Below, piece after piece: positions 44,182 through 52,272 of a stretch of 64,000 bases of DNA. Source of the stretch: an uncultured Collinsella sp. (lineage in GTDB: Bacteria; Actinomycetota; Coriobacteriia; Coriobacteriales; Coriobacteriaceae); contig URMZ01000002.1 in assembly GCA_900549025.1 (NCBI GenBank), positions 61,850 through 125,849 of the forward strand, in the 5' to 3' direction. How positions within the stretch are numbered: the stretch's first letter is position 1; each line of letters begins with the position of its first letter. The position numbers and the translations under genes are program-made. A model generated the notes under the pieces. That model ran no database searches. It was given only the letters and a program-made list of their open reading frames with translations, and was not told where the DNA came from.

Positions 44182-45084
44182 GTGCTCAAGTTCGGTACCT
44201 ACGTCCGTGTGGGAAACGCGGCCGAAGCCTATGAGCTCTTGCAGAAAAACCGCAACAACAAGATTGTGGGCGGCGGCATCTGGATGCGCCTGGGTTCGCG
44301 TCGCGTGGCGACGGCGATTGACCTTTCGGCCTGTGGACTCGATCAGATCGAGGAGACCGAGACCGAGTTTCGCATCGGTGCCATGTGCACCCTGCGCCAG
44401 CTCGAGCGCCATGCCGAGCTCAACGCGCTTGTCAACAATGTCTTCGAGTTTGCCGTCCACGATATCGTGGGCGTTCAGCTGCGCAACACCGCCACGGTGG
44501 GCGGCAGCATCTACGGCCGCTTTGGCTTCTCGGACGTTCTCTCCGCCTTCCTCGCGCTCGATTCCCATGTTGAGCTGACGGGCGCCGGTCGCGTGCCGCT
44601 CGCCGAGTTCGTGGACATGGGCTACGTGCGCGACGTGATCGAGCACGTCGTGGTCGTTAAGCACGACTATCGCGCAAGCTACGAGGCCGTGCGCAAGGCC
44701 GCGACCGACTTCCCCTCGCTGAACGTCACTGCCGCCTGGTGGGACAATAGCTGGCATGTCACCGTGGGTGCCCGTCCGCTGCACGCGACCCTGCTGCAGG
44801 GCGAGGCATGTGGCCTTACCGCCGAGCAGCCTTCCGAGGACGAGCTGCGCGCCCTGGCCGCGTCCGTACGCGCGTTGAGCTACGGCACCAACCTGTGGGG
44901 CTCGGCTGACTACCGCCGCCGCATCTCGGCCCCGTTGGCGATTCAGGCCGTGCGCCGCGCCGCCGGCATCGAGCTTTCGGCCGCGCTTGCCCGCGAGCTC
45001 GAGGGCGTGCAGATTCCTAAGTTTGCCACGGACGAGTATTCCTGCCGCCGCGTGCCCGGCGTCGATTCTAGCGAGGTGCGCTAA
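44182..45084 (+). CDS. Molybdenum hydroxylase FAD-binding subunit (CoxM/XdhB type)
   Basis: A ~300-residue FAD subunit. It has GGGIWMRLG near residue 30 and the family TVGGSIYGRFGFSDVLSAFL for FAD binding. Its stop overlaps the start of the catalytic subunit. GTG 44182 is favoured by GGGGGAG just upstream; ATG 44170 would add four residues. Passes electrons between the hydroxylase and a redox partner. Confidence 0.85.
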   Translation: MLKFGTYVRVGNAAEAYELLQKNRNNKIVGGGIWMRLGSRRVATAIDLSACGLDQIEETETEFRIGAMCTLRQLERHAELNALVNNVFEFAVHDIVGVQLRNTATVGGSIYGRFGFSDVLSAFLALDSHVELTGAGRVPLAEFVDMGYVRDVIEHVVVVKHDYRASYEAVRKAATDFPSLNVTAAWWDNSWHVTVGARPLHATLLQGEACGLTAEQPSEDELRALAASVRALSYGTNLWGSADYRRRISAPLAIQAVRRAAGIELSAALARELEGVQIPKFATDEYSCRRVPGVDSSEVR

Positions 45085-47915
45085 TGGCTGCCAAACTCAT
45101 CGATCTTTCCTTTACGCTCAACGGCCGCAAGGTCAAGGTTCAGATTGCCCCCGACACCATGCTCTTTACGCTGCTGCGCGAGCAGGGCTGCGCGTCGGTG
45201 CGCTGCGCCTGCGAGACCACCAACTGCGGCCTGTGCACGGTGTGGCTCGACGGCGACCCGGTGCTGAGCTGCTCGGTTCCCGCCGCCCGTGTTGAGGGGC
45301 ACACCATCACCACGCTTGAGGGCCTTAAGGCCGAGTCCGAGGCGCTCGTCCGCGCGATGGCTGCCGAAGGCGCCGAGCAGTGCGGTTTTTGCGCCCCCGG
45401 CCTCATCATGAACGTGCTGGCGCTCGCCCGCGCCGCCAAGGAGGACCCGAGCCTCGTCGCCACGCGTGAGGAGCTCTCACGCCAGCTCGCCGGCAACCTC
45501 TGCCGTTGCAGCGGCTACGAGAGCCAGCTGCGCGCCATCGTCCGCTTCCTCAACGAATCCGGCGTGCAGGTGGGCTTTGAGATGCCCGAGCTGCCCGTCA
45601 ACGACACGAGCTCCGACGGCGTCTCCTACAAGCAGATCACCCACAAACAGCCCAAGAAGGACTCGAAGGCCTTACTCGAGGGTCGTCCCGTCTACACGGG
45701 CGACCTGGTGCCCGCCGGCGCGCTCATCGTCAAGCTCAAACGCAGCCCGTATGCCCGCGCCAAGATCCGCTCCATCGATACGTTGCGCGCCCTGAAGGTG
45801 CCCGGCGTCGTGGGCGTCTACACCTACGAGGACGTGCCCAAGCGCCGCTTTACCATCGCCGGCCAGAGCTATCCGCAACCGAGTCCCTACGACCGCCTGA
45901 TCCTCGAGAACCTCGTGCGGTATCAAAACGAGGAGGTGGCGATTGTCGCCGCCGAGACCGAGGAGGCCGCCGACAAGGCACTCAAGCTCATTAAGGTCGA
46001 CTACGAGGTGCTCGAGCCACTGCTCGACTTTACCCAGGCACTCGATAACGACATCGTGGTCCACCCCGAGGGCGACGTGACCTTTATGTTCCCGCAGGGC
46101 GGCGATGTTCCGCGTAACCTGGTATGCAGCGGTACCAGCGATTTTGGCGACTTGGACGAGGCCTTCGCCCAGAGCGACATCGTCTTCACCCGCACCTACA
46201 CCAGCCAGGCCACGCAGACCGCTCCCATGGAGACCTTCCGTGCCTTCGCGACCACCGACGCGTTCGGCCGCATTTCGGTGACCACCTCTACGCAGGTGCC
46301 CTTCCACGTGCGCCGCATGGTCGCTCAGTCGCTCGATATCCCGCAGTCGCAGGTGCAGGTCATTAAGCCGCGCATCGGCGGCGGCTTTGGCTCCAAGCAG
46401 ACGGGCTGCTGCGAGATCTTCGTGGCGTTCGTCACCCAGCAGACCGGCCGTCCGAGCTACTGCTGCTATACCCGCGAGGAGACCATCACCGCGGGCAACT
46501 CGCGCCACCAGATGCAGATGACCGTTAAGCTGGGCGCCATGAACGACGGCACCATCACGGCCATCGATCTGCATACGCTGTCCAACGCCGGGGCCTATGG
46601 CGAGCATGCCACCACGACGATCGGCCTCTCGGGCCACAAGAGCCTGCCCATCTACAACCACGTGAAGGCGAGCCGCTTTAGCTGGGACGCCGTCTACACC
46701 AATACCAACCGCGGCGGCGCGTATCGCGGTTACGGTGCCACCCAGGGCCAGTTTGCCGTGGAGAGCGCTGTCAACGAGCTCGCCGACATGCTGCACATGG
46801 ACCCCGCCGACCTGCGCCTTAAGAACATCGTGCGCGAGGGCGAGATCATGCCGCAGTACTACAACGAGAAGCTCAACGCCTGCGCGCTCGACCGCTGCCT
46901 GCTGCGCGCGATGGACATGATCGGCTGGCGCGACAAGCCGCTGGCCGTGGACCTGGGCGACCGCGTGCGCGCCCTGGGCTGCGCGCTTACCATGCAGGGC
47001 TCGGGCATCTCCAACGTGGATATCGCCGGCATCGACATGCGCCTTGAAGAGGACGGCTTCATTACCATTGGCACCGGCGCCACCGATAACGGCATGGGCG
47101 TCGACACGATCCTGGCGCAGATTGCCGCCGAGGAGCTGGGCGTGGAGAGTTCAATGATCGTGGTACGCGGCGTGGACACCGACGTGTCGCCGTTCGATGC
47201 CGGCTCGTACGCGAGCTCGGGTACGTACGTGACGGGCCTTGCCGCCAAGAACGCCGCGACCGAGCTGCGTGAGAAGATCTGCGCCAAGGCCGCCCAGATG
47301 TGGGACGTGGACGCCGCCGACGTGGTCTTTGATGGTCAGTACGTGCGCCTGTCCGACGAGCGTGCCGCGCGTGAGCAGAACCGCTACCTCACGCTGCGCG
47401 ACTTTGCCAACCTGTGCGTCAAGAACATCGCAGGCGGCGACGCGCTCACCTCGCATGCCTCTGCCTGCCTGCCCGTTTCGCCCCCGCCGTTTATGGCCGG
47501 CATTGCCGAGGTCGAGGTCGACAAGGCCACCGGCAAGGTGACTGTGGTGGACTACGCGGCGGCTGTGGACTGCGGCACCGTGATCAACGAGGCGCTCGCG
47601 CGCGTCCAGGCCGAGGGCGGCATTGCCCAGGGTATCGGCCACGCGCTCTACGAAATCGTCGAGCATGATGAGCGCGGCCGCCTGCGCACCGGCAACTTTA
47701 TGAGCTACAAGCTGCCCACGCGCCTGGATATCGGCAGTATTCGCGTGGCCTTTGAGCCGAGCTACGAGCCGACGGGCCCGTTTGGCGCCAAGTCGATCGG
47801 TGAGGTCGTCATCAACACGCCGCTCGCCGCCGTGGCCTCGGCCGTGGCACACGCCACCGGCCACCAGGTTCGCTCGCTGCCGATCACGCCCGAGAAGGCC
47901 CTGCTGGGGGAGTAG
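45084..47915 (+). CDS. Molybdenum hydroxylase catalytic subunit, [2Fe-2S]-Mo fusion (candidate selenium-dependent type)
   Basis: A 943-residue xanthine-dehydrogenase-family protein. Residues 1-165 carry two [2Fe-2S] clusters (CACETTNCGLC with a later Cys; then CGFCAPGLIMN and NLCRCSGY). The Mo domains follow, with the cofactor loop GGGFGSKQ near residue 432 and the catalytic glutamate in GAKSIGE near residue 907. The fused iron-sulfur/Mo layout, without a separate small subunit, is seen in XdhA-like selenium-dependent hydroxylases of anaerobes. The selD-yedF-DUF3343 genes support a labile, non-Sec selenium ligand here (inference). The substrate may be a purine or other N-heterocycle. Confidence 0.85.
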   Translation: MAAKLIDLSFTLNGRKVKVQIAPDTMLFTLLREQGCASVRCACETTNCGLCTVWLDGDPVLSCSVPAARVEGHTITTLEGLKAESEALVRAMAAEGAEQCGFCAPGLIMNVLALARAAKEDPSLVATREELSRQLAGNLCRCSGYESQLRAIVRFLNESGVQVGFEMPELPVNDTSSDGVSYKQITHKQPKKDSKALLEGRPVYTGDLVPAGALIVKLKRSPYARAKIRSIDTLRALKVPGVVGVYTYEDVPKRRFTIAGQSYPQPSPYDRLILENLVRYQNEEVAIVAAETEEAADKALKLIKVDYEVLEPLLDFTQALDNDIVVHPEGDVTFMFPQGGDVPRNLVCSGTSDFGDLDEAFAQSDIVFTRTYTSQATQTAPMETFRAFATTDAFGRISVTTSTQVPFHVRRMVAQSLDIPQSQVQVIKPRIGGGFGSKQTGCCEIFVAFVTQQTGRPSYCCYTREETITAGNSRHQMQMTVKLGAMNDGTITAIDLHTLSNAGAYGEHATTTIGLSGHKSLPIYNHVKASRFSWDAVYTNTNRGGAYRGYGATQGQFAVESAVNELADMLHMDPADLRLKNIVREGEIMPQYYNEKLNACALDRCLLRAMDMIGWRDKPLAVDLGDRVRALGCALTMQGSGISNVDIAGIDMRLEEDGFITIGTGATDNGMGVDTILAQIAAEELGVESSMIVVRGVDTDVSPFDAGSYASSGTYVTGLAAKNAATELREKICAKAAQMWDVDAADVVFDGQYVRLSDERAAREQNRYLTLRDFANLCVKNIAGGDALTSHASACLPVSPPPFMAGIAEVEVDKATGKVTVVDYAAAVDCGTVINEALARVQAEGGIAQGIGHALYEIVEHDERGRLRTGNFMSYKLPTRLDIGSIRVAFEPSYEPTGPFGAKSIGEVVINTPLAAVASAVAHATGHQVRSLPITPEKALLGE

Positions 47916-47952
47916 GCGAGGCGACGCATCCGCCGCTCTTTGCCTAGCCCTG

Positions 47953-48122
47953 GGAAACTGCAGCCCACTTTTCGACCGAATTGTGGGCTGCAGTTTCCGT
48001 TTGAGGCCCTCGGCGGAAAGTGCATCCCGGAATAGGGGCTCAAAACGGGTTGCAGTTTCCGGTTGATGGCTATAGCGGAAATTACATCCCATTCCGAGGC
48101 CCCAAACCGGGACACGCTTTCC
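47953..48122. repeat. Periodic alternating inverted-repeat array, 3 units of 62 bp
   Basis: Six 14-base half-sites alternate in orientation. Forward-type (GGAAACTGCAGCCC-like) sites start at 47953, 48015 and 48077; reverse-type (GGGTTGCAGTTTCC-like) sites start at 47985, 48047 and 48109. Both series have exactly 62-bp spacing. The linkers differ. The first pair is perfectly complementary, the last is decayed. Same architecture as the array at 61812-62429, with an unrelated sequence. Confidence 0.85.
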
Positions 48123-48159
48123 GGCGCATGGCCAGCATCGCCAGGCTGCCGAGTCCCGC

Positions 48160-48232
48160 CGAAGTTGCGGTGGAATAGGGACTGTTTTGGAGGACTGGAG
48201 CCCCAAACAGTCCCTATTCCACCGCAACTTCG
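48160..48232. repeat. Palindromic extragenic repeat, copy 4
   Basis: Perfect 28-bp arms (48160-48187 and 48205-48232). It shares AGTTGCGGTGGAATA with copy 5 and differs from copies 1-3 by symmetric changes in both arms. It lies directly beside the 62-bp array. Confidence 0.85.
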
Positions 48233-48342
48233 ATGGGGCGGCGGGGGATCCGATGCGTACTCGTGGTGAGGTCGTGAGCGTGTAAAACGTGTGCGTGCGC
48301 TTGTCGTTCGTATCTGCTATCATTCCTAGTCTGTGCGCTCAT

Positions 48343-48426
48343 GCGGGCGTGGCGGAATTGGCAGACGCGCCAGATTTAGGTTCTGGTGGGATTCCCGTGA
48401 AGGTTCGAGTCCTTTCGCCCGCACCA
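48343..48426 (+). tRNA. tRNA-Leu (anticodon TAG)
   Basis: An 84-base class II cloverleaf with acceptor GCGGGCG/CGCCCGC, anticodon loop ATTTAGG, a variable arm and encoded CCA. Confidence 0.95.
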
Positions 48427-48514
48427 ACGCATCTGCGTCGGCTTCGGCCGTCGCGACTCTTTGTTGCATAAAGGTACCAGCACCTCAGATAAGCTGGGCA
48501 GTATGAGGAGGAAC

Positions 48515-49816
48515 GTGTTGAACATCACCGCTTCTGACGTCAAGGACGCCAAGCTCACCGCTACGGTCACCATCCCGGCCGCCGACGTCGACGCCGCGAT
48601 CAAGAAGGCCTACAAGGACACCGCCAAGAAGTACCGCTTCCCGGGCTTCCGCGCCGGCAAGGCTCCCCGTCCGGTCATTGACTCCGCCCTGGGCGCCGAG
48701 GCTACCCTCGCTCAGGCCACCAACGACCTGATCGCCGCCAACGAACCCGCTGTCCTCAACGAGCTGGACATCGTCCCCACCAAGAACGGTGACTACAAGG
48801 AGCTCGACCTCGCCAAGGATCACGAGGACTACACCTACACCGTCGAGTTCTCCCTGCGTCCCGCCGCTGAGCTCTCCTCCTTCGACGCCGTCGAGATCGA
48901 GATGCCTCCCGCGGAGGTCACCGAGTCCGAGATCAACAACCAGGTCGAGATGCTCCTCAACTACCGTGCCACCTTCGAGGACGTCGAGGGTCGCGCCGTC
49001 GAGGCCGAGGATTACGTCACCGTCGACCTCAAGGCCGTCGAGAACGCCGACAACTTCGCTGCCGAGGGTCGCATGCTCATCGCCGGTAGCGACAGCAACC
49101 CCGTCGAGTTCAACGAGGCCCTGATCGGCGCTAACGTTGACGACGTCAAGACCGTCACCTGGACCGACGAGGTCGAGGAGGGCGAGGAGGCCGAGACCCA
49201 CACCGTCGAGGTCACCGTCAAGGGCATCAAGGTCCGCAACACCCCCGAGCTCACCGACGAGCTCGTCAAGTCCGACTTTGGCTTCGACAGCATCGACGCT
49301 ATGCGCGACGCCATCAAGATCGAGATCGAGCAGGACAAGGCTTCCCGCCTCCCGGCCGAGAAGGAGAACCGTTGCGTCTCCGCTCTCGCCGAGCGCCTGC
49401 AGCTCGACGAGATGGACGCCGACTACGAGCAGTCCGTCTTTGAGGAGCTCGGCCAGAACTTCCTGTCCAACCTCGCTGCCCGCGGCATGACCCTGGACAC
49501 CTGGCTGCCCGCTTCCGGTCTGACCATGGAGCAGTTCATCGGCGACCTGCACAAGCAGGCCAACGACGTCGCCCGTGAGTCCCTGGCCCTCGACGCCCTC
49601 GCCCGTGAGCTCAAGATCGAGGTCACCGAGGACGACATCAACGCCGAGTTCGAGAAGGCTGGCGTCAAGGACGTCGAGGCTTCCAAGGCCGAGTTCATCG
49701 CCGATGGCCGCATGCCTGCCGTTCGCGAGTCCATCCGTCGCTCCAAGGCCGTCGACCACCTGGTCGAGAACGCCAAGGTGACCGAGGTCGACGAGACCGC
49801 CAAGGACGCCGAGTAA
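48515..49816 (+). CDS. tig: Trigger factor (ribosome-associated prolyl isomerase/chaperone)
   Basis: A ~433-residue chaperone at the ribosome exit. The ribosome-binding signature appears as FRAGKAPRPVI near residue 44 (usual GFRxGKxP). A FKBP-like middle domain (EDYVTVDLKAVENADNF) and a long helical C-terminal domain follow. GTG 48515 is favoured by GAGGAGGAAC; ATG 48503 or TTG 48518 are alternatives. clpP and clpX follow, the usual order. Confidence 0.93.
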   Translation: MLNITASDVKDAKLTATVTIPAADVDAAIKKAYKDTAKKYRFPGFRAGKAPRPVIDSALGAEATLAQATNDLIAANEPAVLNELDIVPTKNGDYKELDLAKDHEDYTYTVEFSLRPAAELSSFDAVEIEMPPAEVTESEINNQVEMLLNYRATFEDVEGRAVEAEDYVTVDLKAVENADNFAAEGRMLIAGSDSNPVEFNEALIGANVDDVKTVTWTDEVEEGEEAETHTVEVTVKGIKVRNTPELTDELVKSDFGFDSIDAMRDAIKIEIEQDKASRLPAEKENRCVSALAERLQLDEMDADYEQSVFEELGQNFLSNLAARGMTLDTWLPASGLTMEQFIGDLHKQANDVARESLALDALARELKIEVTEDDINAEFEKAGVKDVEASKAEFIADGRMPAVRESIRRSKAVDHLVENAKVTEVDETAKDAE

Positions 49817-49892
49817 TTCTCGCCACCTTGCCCGCGAGCGCATGGGTGCGCCCGTGATGGGGTAAAGTTATACACCGGTTATCCGGTTGCTT

Positions 49893-49937
49893 CGTACGGT
49901 GCCAGCCAATGCATAGCATGCGGGCACCGTACGTTTA
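49893..49937 (+). terminator. Hairpin between tig and clpP
   Basis: Perfect 11-bp stem CGTACGGTGCC (49893-49903) with GGCACCGTACG (49923-49933), then TTTAT. Probable tig terminator. Confidence 0.65.
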
Positions 49938-49967
49938 TCTAGAACCAATTTGGTTCGCAAGAGAGAA

Positions 49968-50600
49968 ATGGAGATGCGTATGATCGCTAAGTTCGATTCC
50001 GCCCTCGTGCCATACGTTATCGAGCAGACGCCGCGCGGCGAGCGCAGCTACGATATCTATTCGCGCCTGCTCAACGATCGCATCATCTTCTTGGGCGAGG
50101 AGATCAACTCCGTCAGCGCCAACCTGGTCGTTGCCCAGCTGTTGCATCTTGAGAGCCAGGATGCCGAGAAGGATATCTCGCTCTACATCAATTCGCCCGG
50201 CGGCGAGGTCTACTCCGGCCTGGCGATTCTGGACACCATGAACTTTATCAAGCCGCAGGTCTCCACCATCTGCGTCGGTATGGCCGCGTCCATGGCCGCC
50301 GTGCTGCTTTCGGCCGGCGCCAAGGGCAAGCGCTTTTGCCTGCCGCACTCCAAGGTCATGATTCACCAGCCCAGCGGCGGTGCCCAGGGCCAGCAGACCG
50401 AGATCGAGATCGTGGCCGAGGAGATCAAGAAGACCCGTCGCGAGCTCAACCAGATCCTGTCCGACGCCTCGGGCCAGCCCATCGAGAAGGTCCAGGCCGA
50501 TACCGAGCGCGACAACTACCTGACCGCTGCCGAGGCCCTCGACTACGGCCTGATCGACCGTATCGTCACCTCGCGCGATCTCGCCGCGAAGGACGCCTAG
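49968..50600 (+). CDS. clpP: ATP-dependent Clp protease proteolytic subunit ClpP
   Basis: A ~210-residue serine protease. Landmarks are [20 protein letters not shown], catalytic Ser in [11 protein letters not shown], catalytic His in [14 protein letters not shown], and a catalytic Asp in the later helix. In-frame ATGs at 49968, 49974 and 49980 compete; GGAG at 49970 would suit 49980. It is followed 1 base later by clpX. Confidence 0.93.
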   Translation: MEMRMIAKFDSALVPYVIEQTPRGERSYDIYSRLLNDRIIFLGEEINSVSANLVVAQLLHLESQDAEKDISLYINSPGGEVYSGLAILDTMNFIKPQVSTICVGMAASMAAVLLSAGAKGKRFCLPHSKVMIHQPSGGAQGQQTEIEIVAEEIKKTRRELNQILSDASGQPIEKVQADTERDNYLTAAEALDYGLIDRIVTSRDLAAKDA

Positions 50601-50601
50601 G

Positions 50602-52008
50602 ATGGCCGGTAACATGCAGGACAACTTTGACGAGAACGGCAACCCCATCCGCTGCTCCTTTTGCGGAAAAGAGCAGGGCCAGGTCCGTCGCCTCGTAAAG
50701 GGCCCGACCAACATCTTTATCTGTGACGAGTGCGTCGCCGCCTGTTCCGAGATTCTGGAGGAGTCGCTGGCTTCGGACTTTATGGACGCTGCCCGCAACG
50801 GCAAGCTGCCGGGCTTCCTCAACGACCACGGCCAGGCTGCATCCCAGCCCGCCGTGGACCCCGAGACCGAGGGCTTTGAGCTTGAGGACGACCGCCAGGT
50901 CATCACGCACGTGCCGACGCCGCACGAGATCTATGACGAGCTTTCGGCCTATGTCATGGGTCAGGAGGACGCCAAGCGCGCCATGTCGGTTGCCGTGTAC
51001 AACCACTATCGCCGCGTGATCGAGGGCGGTGCTGCGGTGTCTGCCTTTGATGACGATATGGGCTCGCAGTTCGATGACGATATGGACGAGGTAGAGCTCG
51101 CCAAGTCCAACATCCTGCTGCTCGGTCCTACCGGTACCGGTAAGACCCTGCTCGCCCAGACGCTCGCGCGCATCCTCGAGGTGCCGTTTGCCATCGCCGA
51201 CGCCACTGCGCTTACCGAGGCCGGCTACGTGGGCGAGGACGTGGAGAACATCCTGCTCAAGCTCATCAACGCCGCCGATGGCGATATCGAGCGCGCACAG
51301 GTGGGCATTATCTACGTGGACGAGATTGACAAGATCGCCCGCAAGGCCGAGAACCTCTCCATCACCCGCGATGTTTCGGGCGAGGGCGTTCAGCAGGCGC
51401 TGCTTAAGATTCTCGAGGGCACGGTGGCTAGCGTTCCGCCCACCGGCGGCCGTAAACATCCCCAGCAGGAGCTGCTGCAGATTGACACGACCAACATCCT
51501 GTTTATCTGCGGCGGAGCCTTTGTGGGCCTGGACAAGATCATCGCCGACCGCGTGGGCAACAAGGGTGTGGGCTTTAACTCCGAGATCGCCGGCCCCACC
51601 TCGGTCGACGAGAACGACCTGCTGCGCCAGGTGCTCCCGCAGGACCTCAACGCCTTTGGCATGATCCCCGAGTTTGTGGGACGTACGCCCGTCGTCACCC
51701 AGACGCAGGCGCTCGACGAGGACGACCTGGTGTCGATCCTGACCGAGCCCAAGAACGCCGTGGTGCGTCAGTACCGCAAGATGTTCCAGCTCGAGGACGT
51801 TGAGCTTGAGTTCGAGGACGCCGCCCTGCACGAGATCGCCCGCATGGCACTCGCCCGCAAGACCGGCGCCCGCGGCCTGCGCTCCATCTGCGAGGACGTG
51901 CTGCAGCAGACGATGTTCGACCTCCCTAGCGAGGAGGGTGTCGTCAAGGTCATCGTGACCGAAGCCTCCGTAAAGGGCGAAGAGCAGCCCCAACGCATCT
52001 ACGGCTAA
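50602..52008 (+). CDS. clpX: Clp protease ATPase subunit ClpX
   Basis: A 468-residue AAA+ unfoldase partner of ClpP. The N-terminal zinc finger ([11 protein letters not shown]...CDECVAAC) is followed by Walker A GPTGTGKT (about residue 175), [11 protein letters not shown], Walker [14 protein letters not shown], sensor and [20 protein letters not shown] stretches. A hairpin follows the stop. Confidence 0.95.
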   Translation: MAGNMQDNFDENGNPIRCSFCGKEQGQVRRLVKGPTNIFICDECVAACSEILEESLASDFMDAARNGKLPGFLNDHGQAASQPAVDPETEGFELEDDRQVITHVPTPHEIYDELSAYVMGQEDAKRAMSVAVYNHYRRVIEGGAAVSAFDDDMGSQFDDDMDEVELAKSNILLLGPTGTGKTLLAQTLARILEVPFAIADATALTEAGYVGEDVENILLKLINAADGDIERAQVGIIYVDEIDKIARKAENLSITRDVSGEGVQQALLKILEGTVASVPPTGGRKHPQQELLQIDTTNILFICGGAFVGLDKIIADRVGNKGVGFNSEIAGPTSVDENDLLRQVLPQDLNAFGMIPEFVGRTPVVTQTQALDEDDLVSILTEPKNAVVRQYRKMFQLEDVELEFEDAALHEIARMALARKTGARGLRSICEDVLQQTMFDLPSEEGVVKVIVTEASVKGEEQPQRIYG

Positions 52009-52020
52009 ATAGAGCCCGTT

Positions 52021-52055
52021 CAGGTCCCGCGGCAACCACCGCGGGACCTGCCATT
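52021..52055 (+). terminator. Terminator-like hairpin after clpX
   Basis: A perfect 12-bp stem (CAGGTCCCGCGG 52021-52032 with 52039-52050) has only a weak T-rich tail. Confidence 0.65.
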
Positions 52056-52056
52056 T

Positions 52057-52137
52057 AGGGACAGGTTTATTTTGGTCGGTTTTATATGGGCAAATGTCGT
52101 TTCCCCTGATAAAACCTACCAAAATAAACCTGTCCCT
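52057..52137. repeat. Long palindrome between clpX and valS
   Basis: 29-base arms at 52057-52085 and 52109-52137 pair at 28 of 29 positions (the arm starts AGGGACAGGTTTATTTTGG), with a 23-base loop. Its AT-rich inner arm differs from the other palindrome families. Confidence 0.85.
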
Positions 52138-52212
52138 TTTCGGCAGGTATGCCTGTGCTATTCTGTGAAATTGTCAAGTTAGTACCTTCAGACTGAAGTA
52201 ATCGATACCTAA

Positions 52213-52252
52213 GGGGAGGAATGCAGACCCTGGCGGGCCTACATTCCTCCCC
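52213..52252 (+). promoter_or_regulatory. valS leader hairpin
   Basis: An 11-bp stem (GGGGAGGAATG at 52213-52223 with 52242-52252) ends 20 bases before the valS start. It could control translation. No T-box consensus is present. Confidence 0.4.
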
Positions 52253-52272
52253 GGCGGGACAGGGAGAGATAT

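Noticed and set aside
45084-47915. Selenocysteine in the molybdenum hydroxylase
   Set aside because: The frame is open throughout with no internal UGA. Any selenium would be a separate ligand.
52141-52272. T-box leader for valS
   Set aside because: The conserved T-box sequence (TGGNACCGCG type) is missing; only a simple hairpin is seen.
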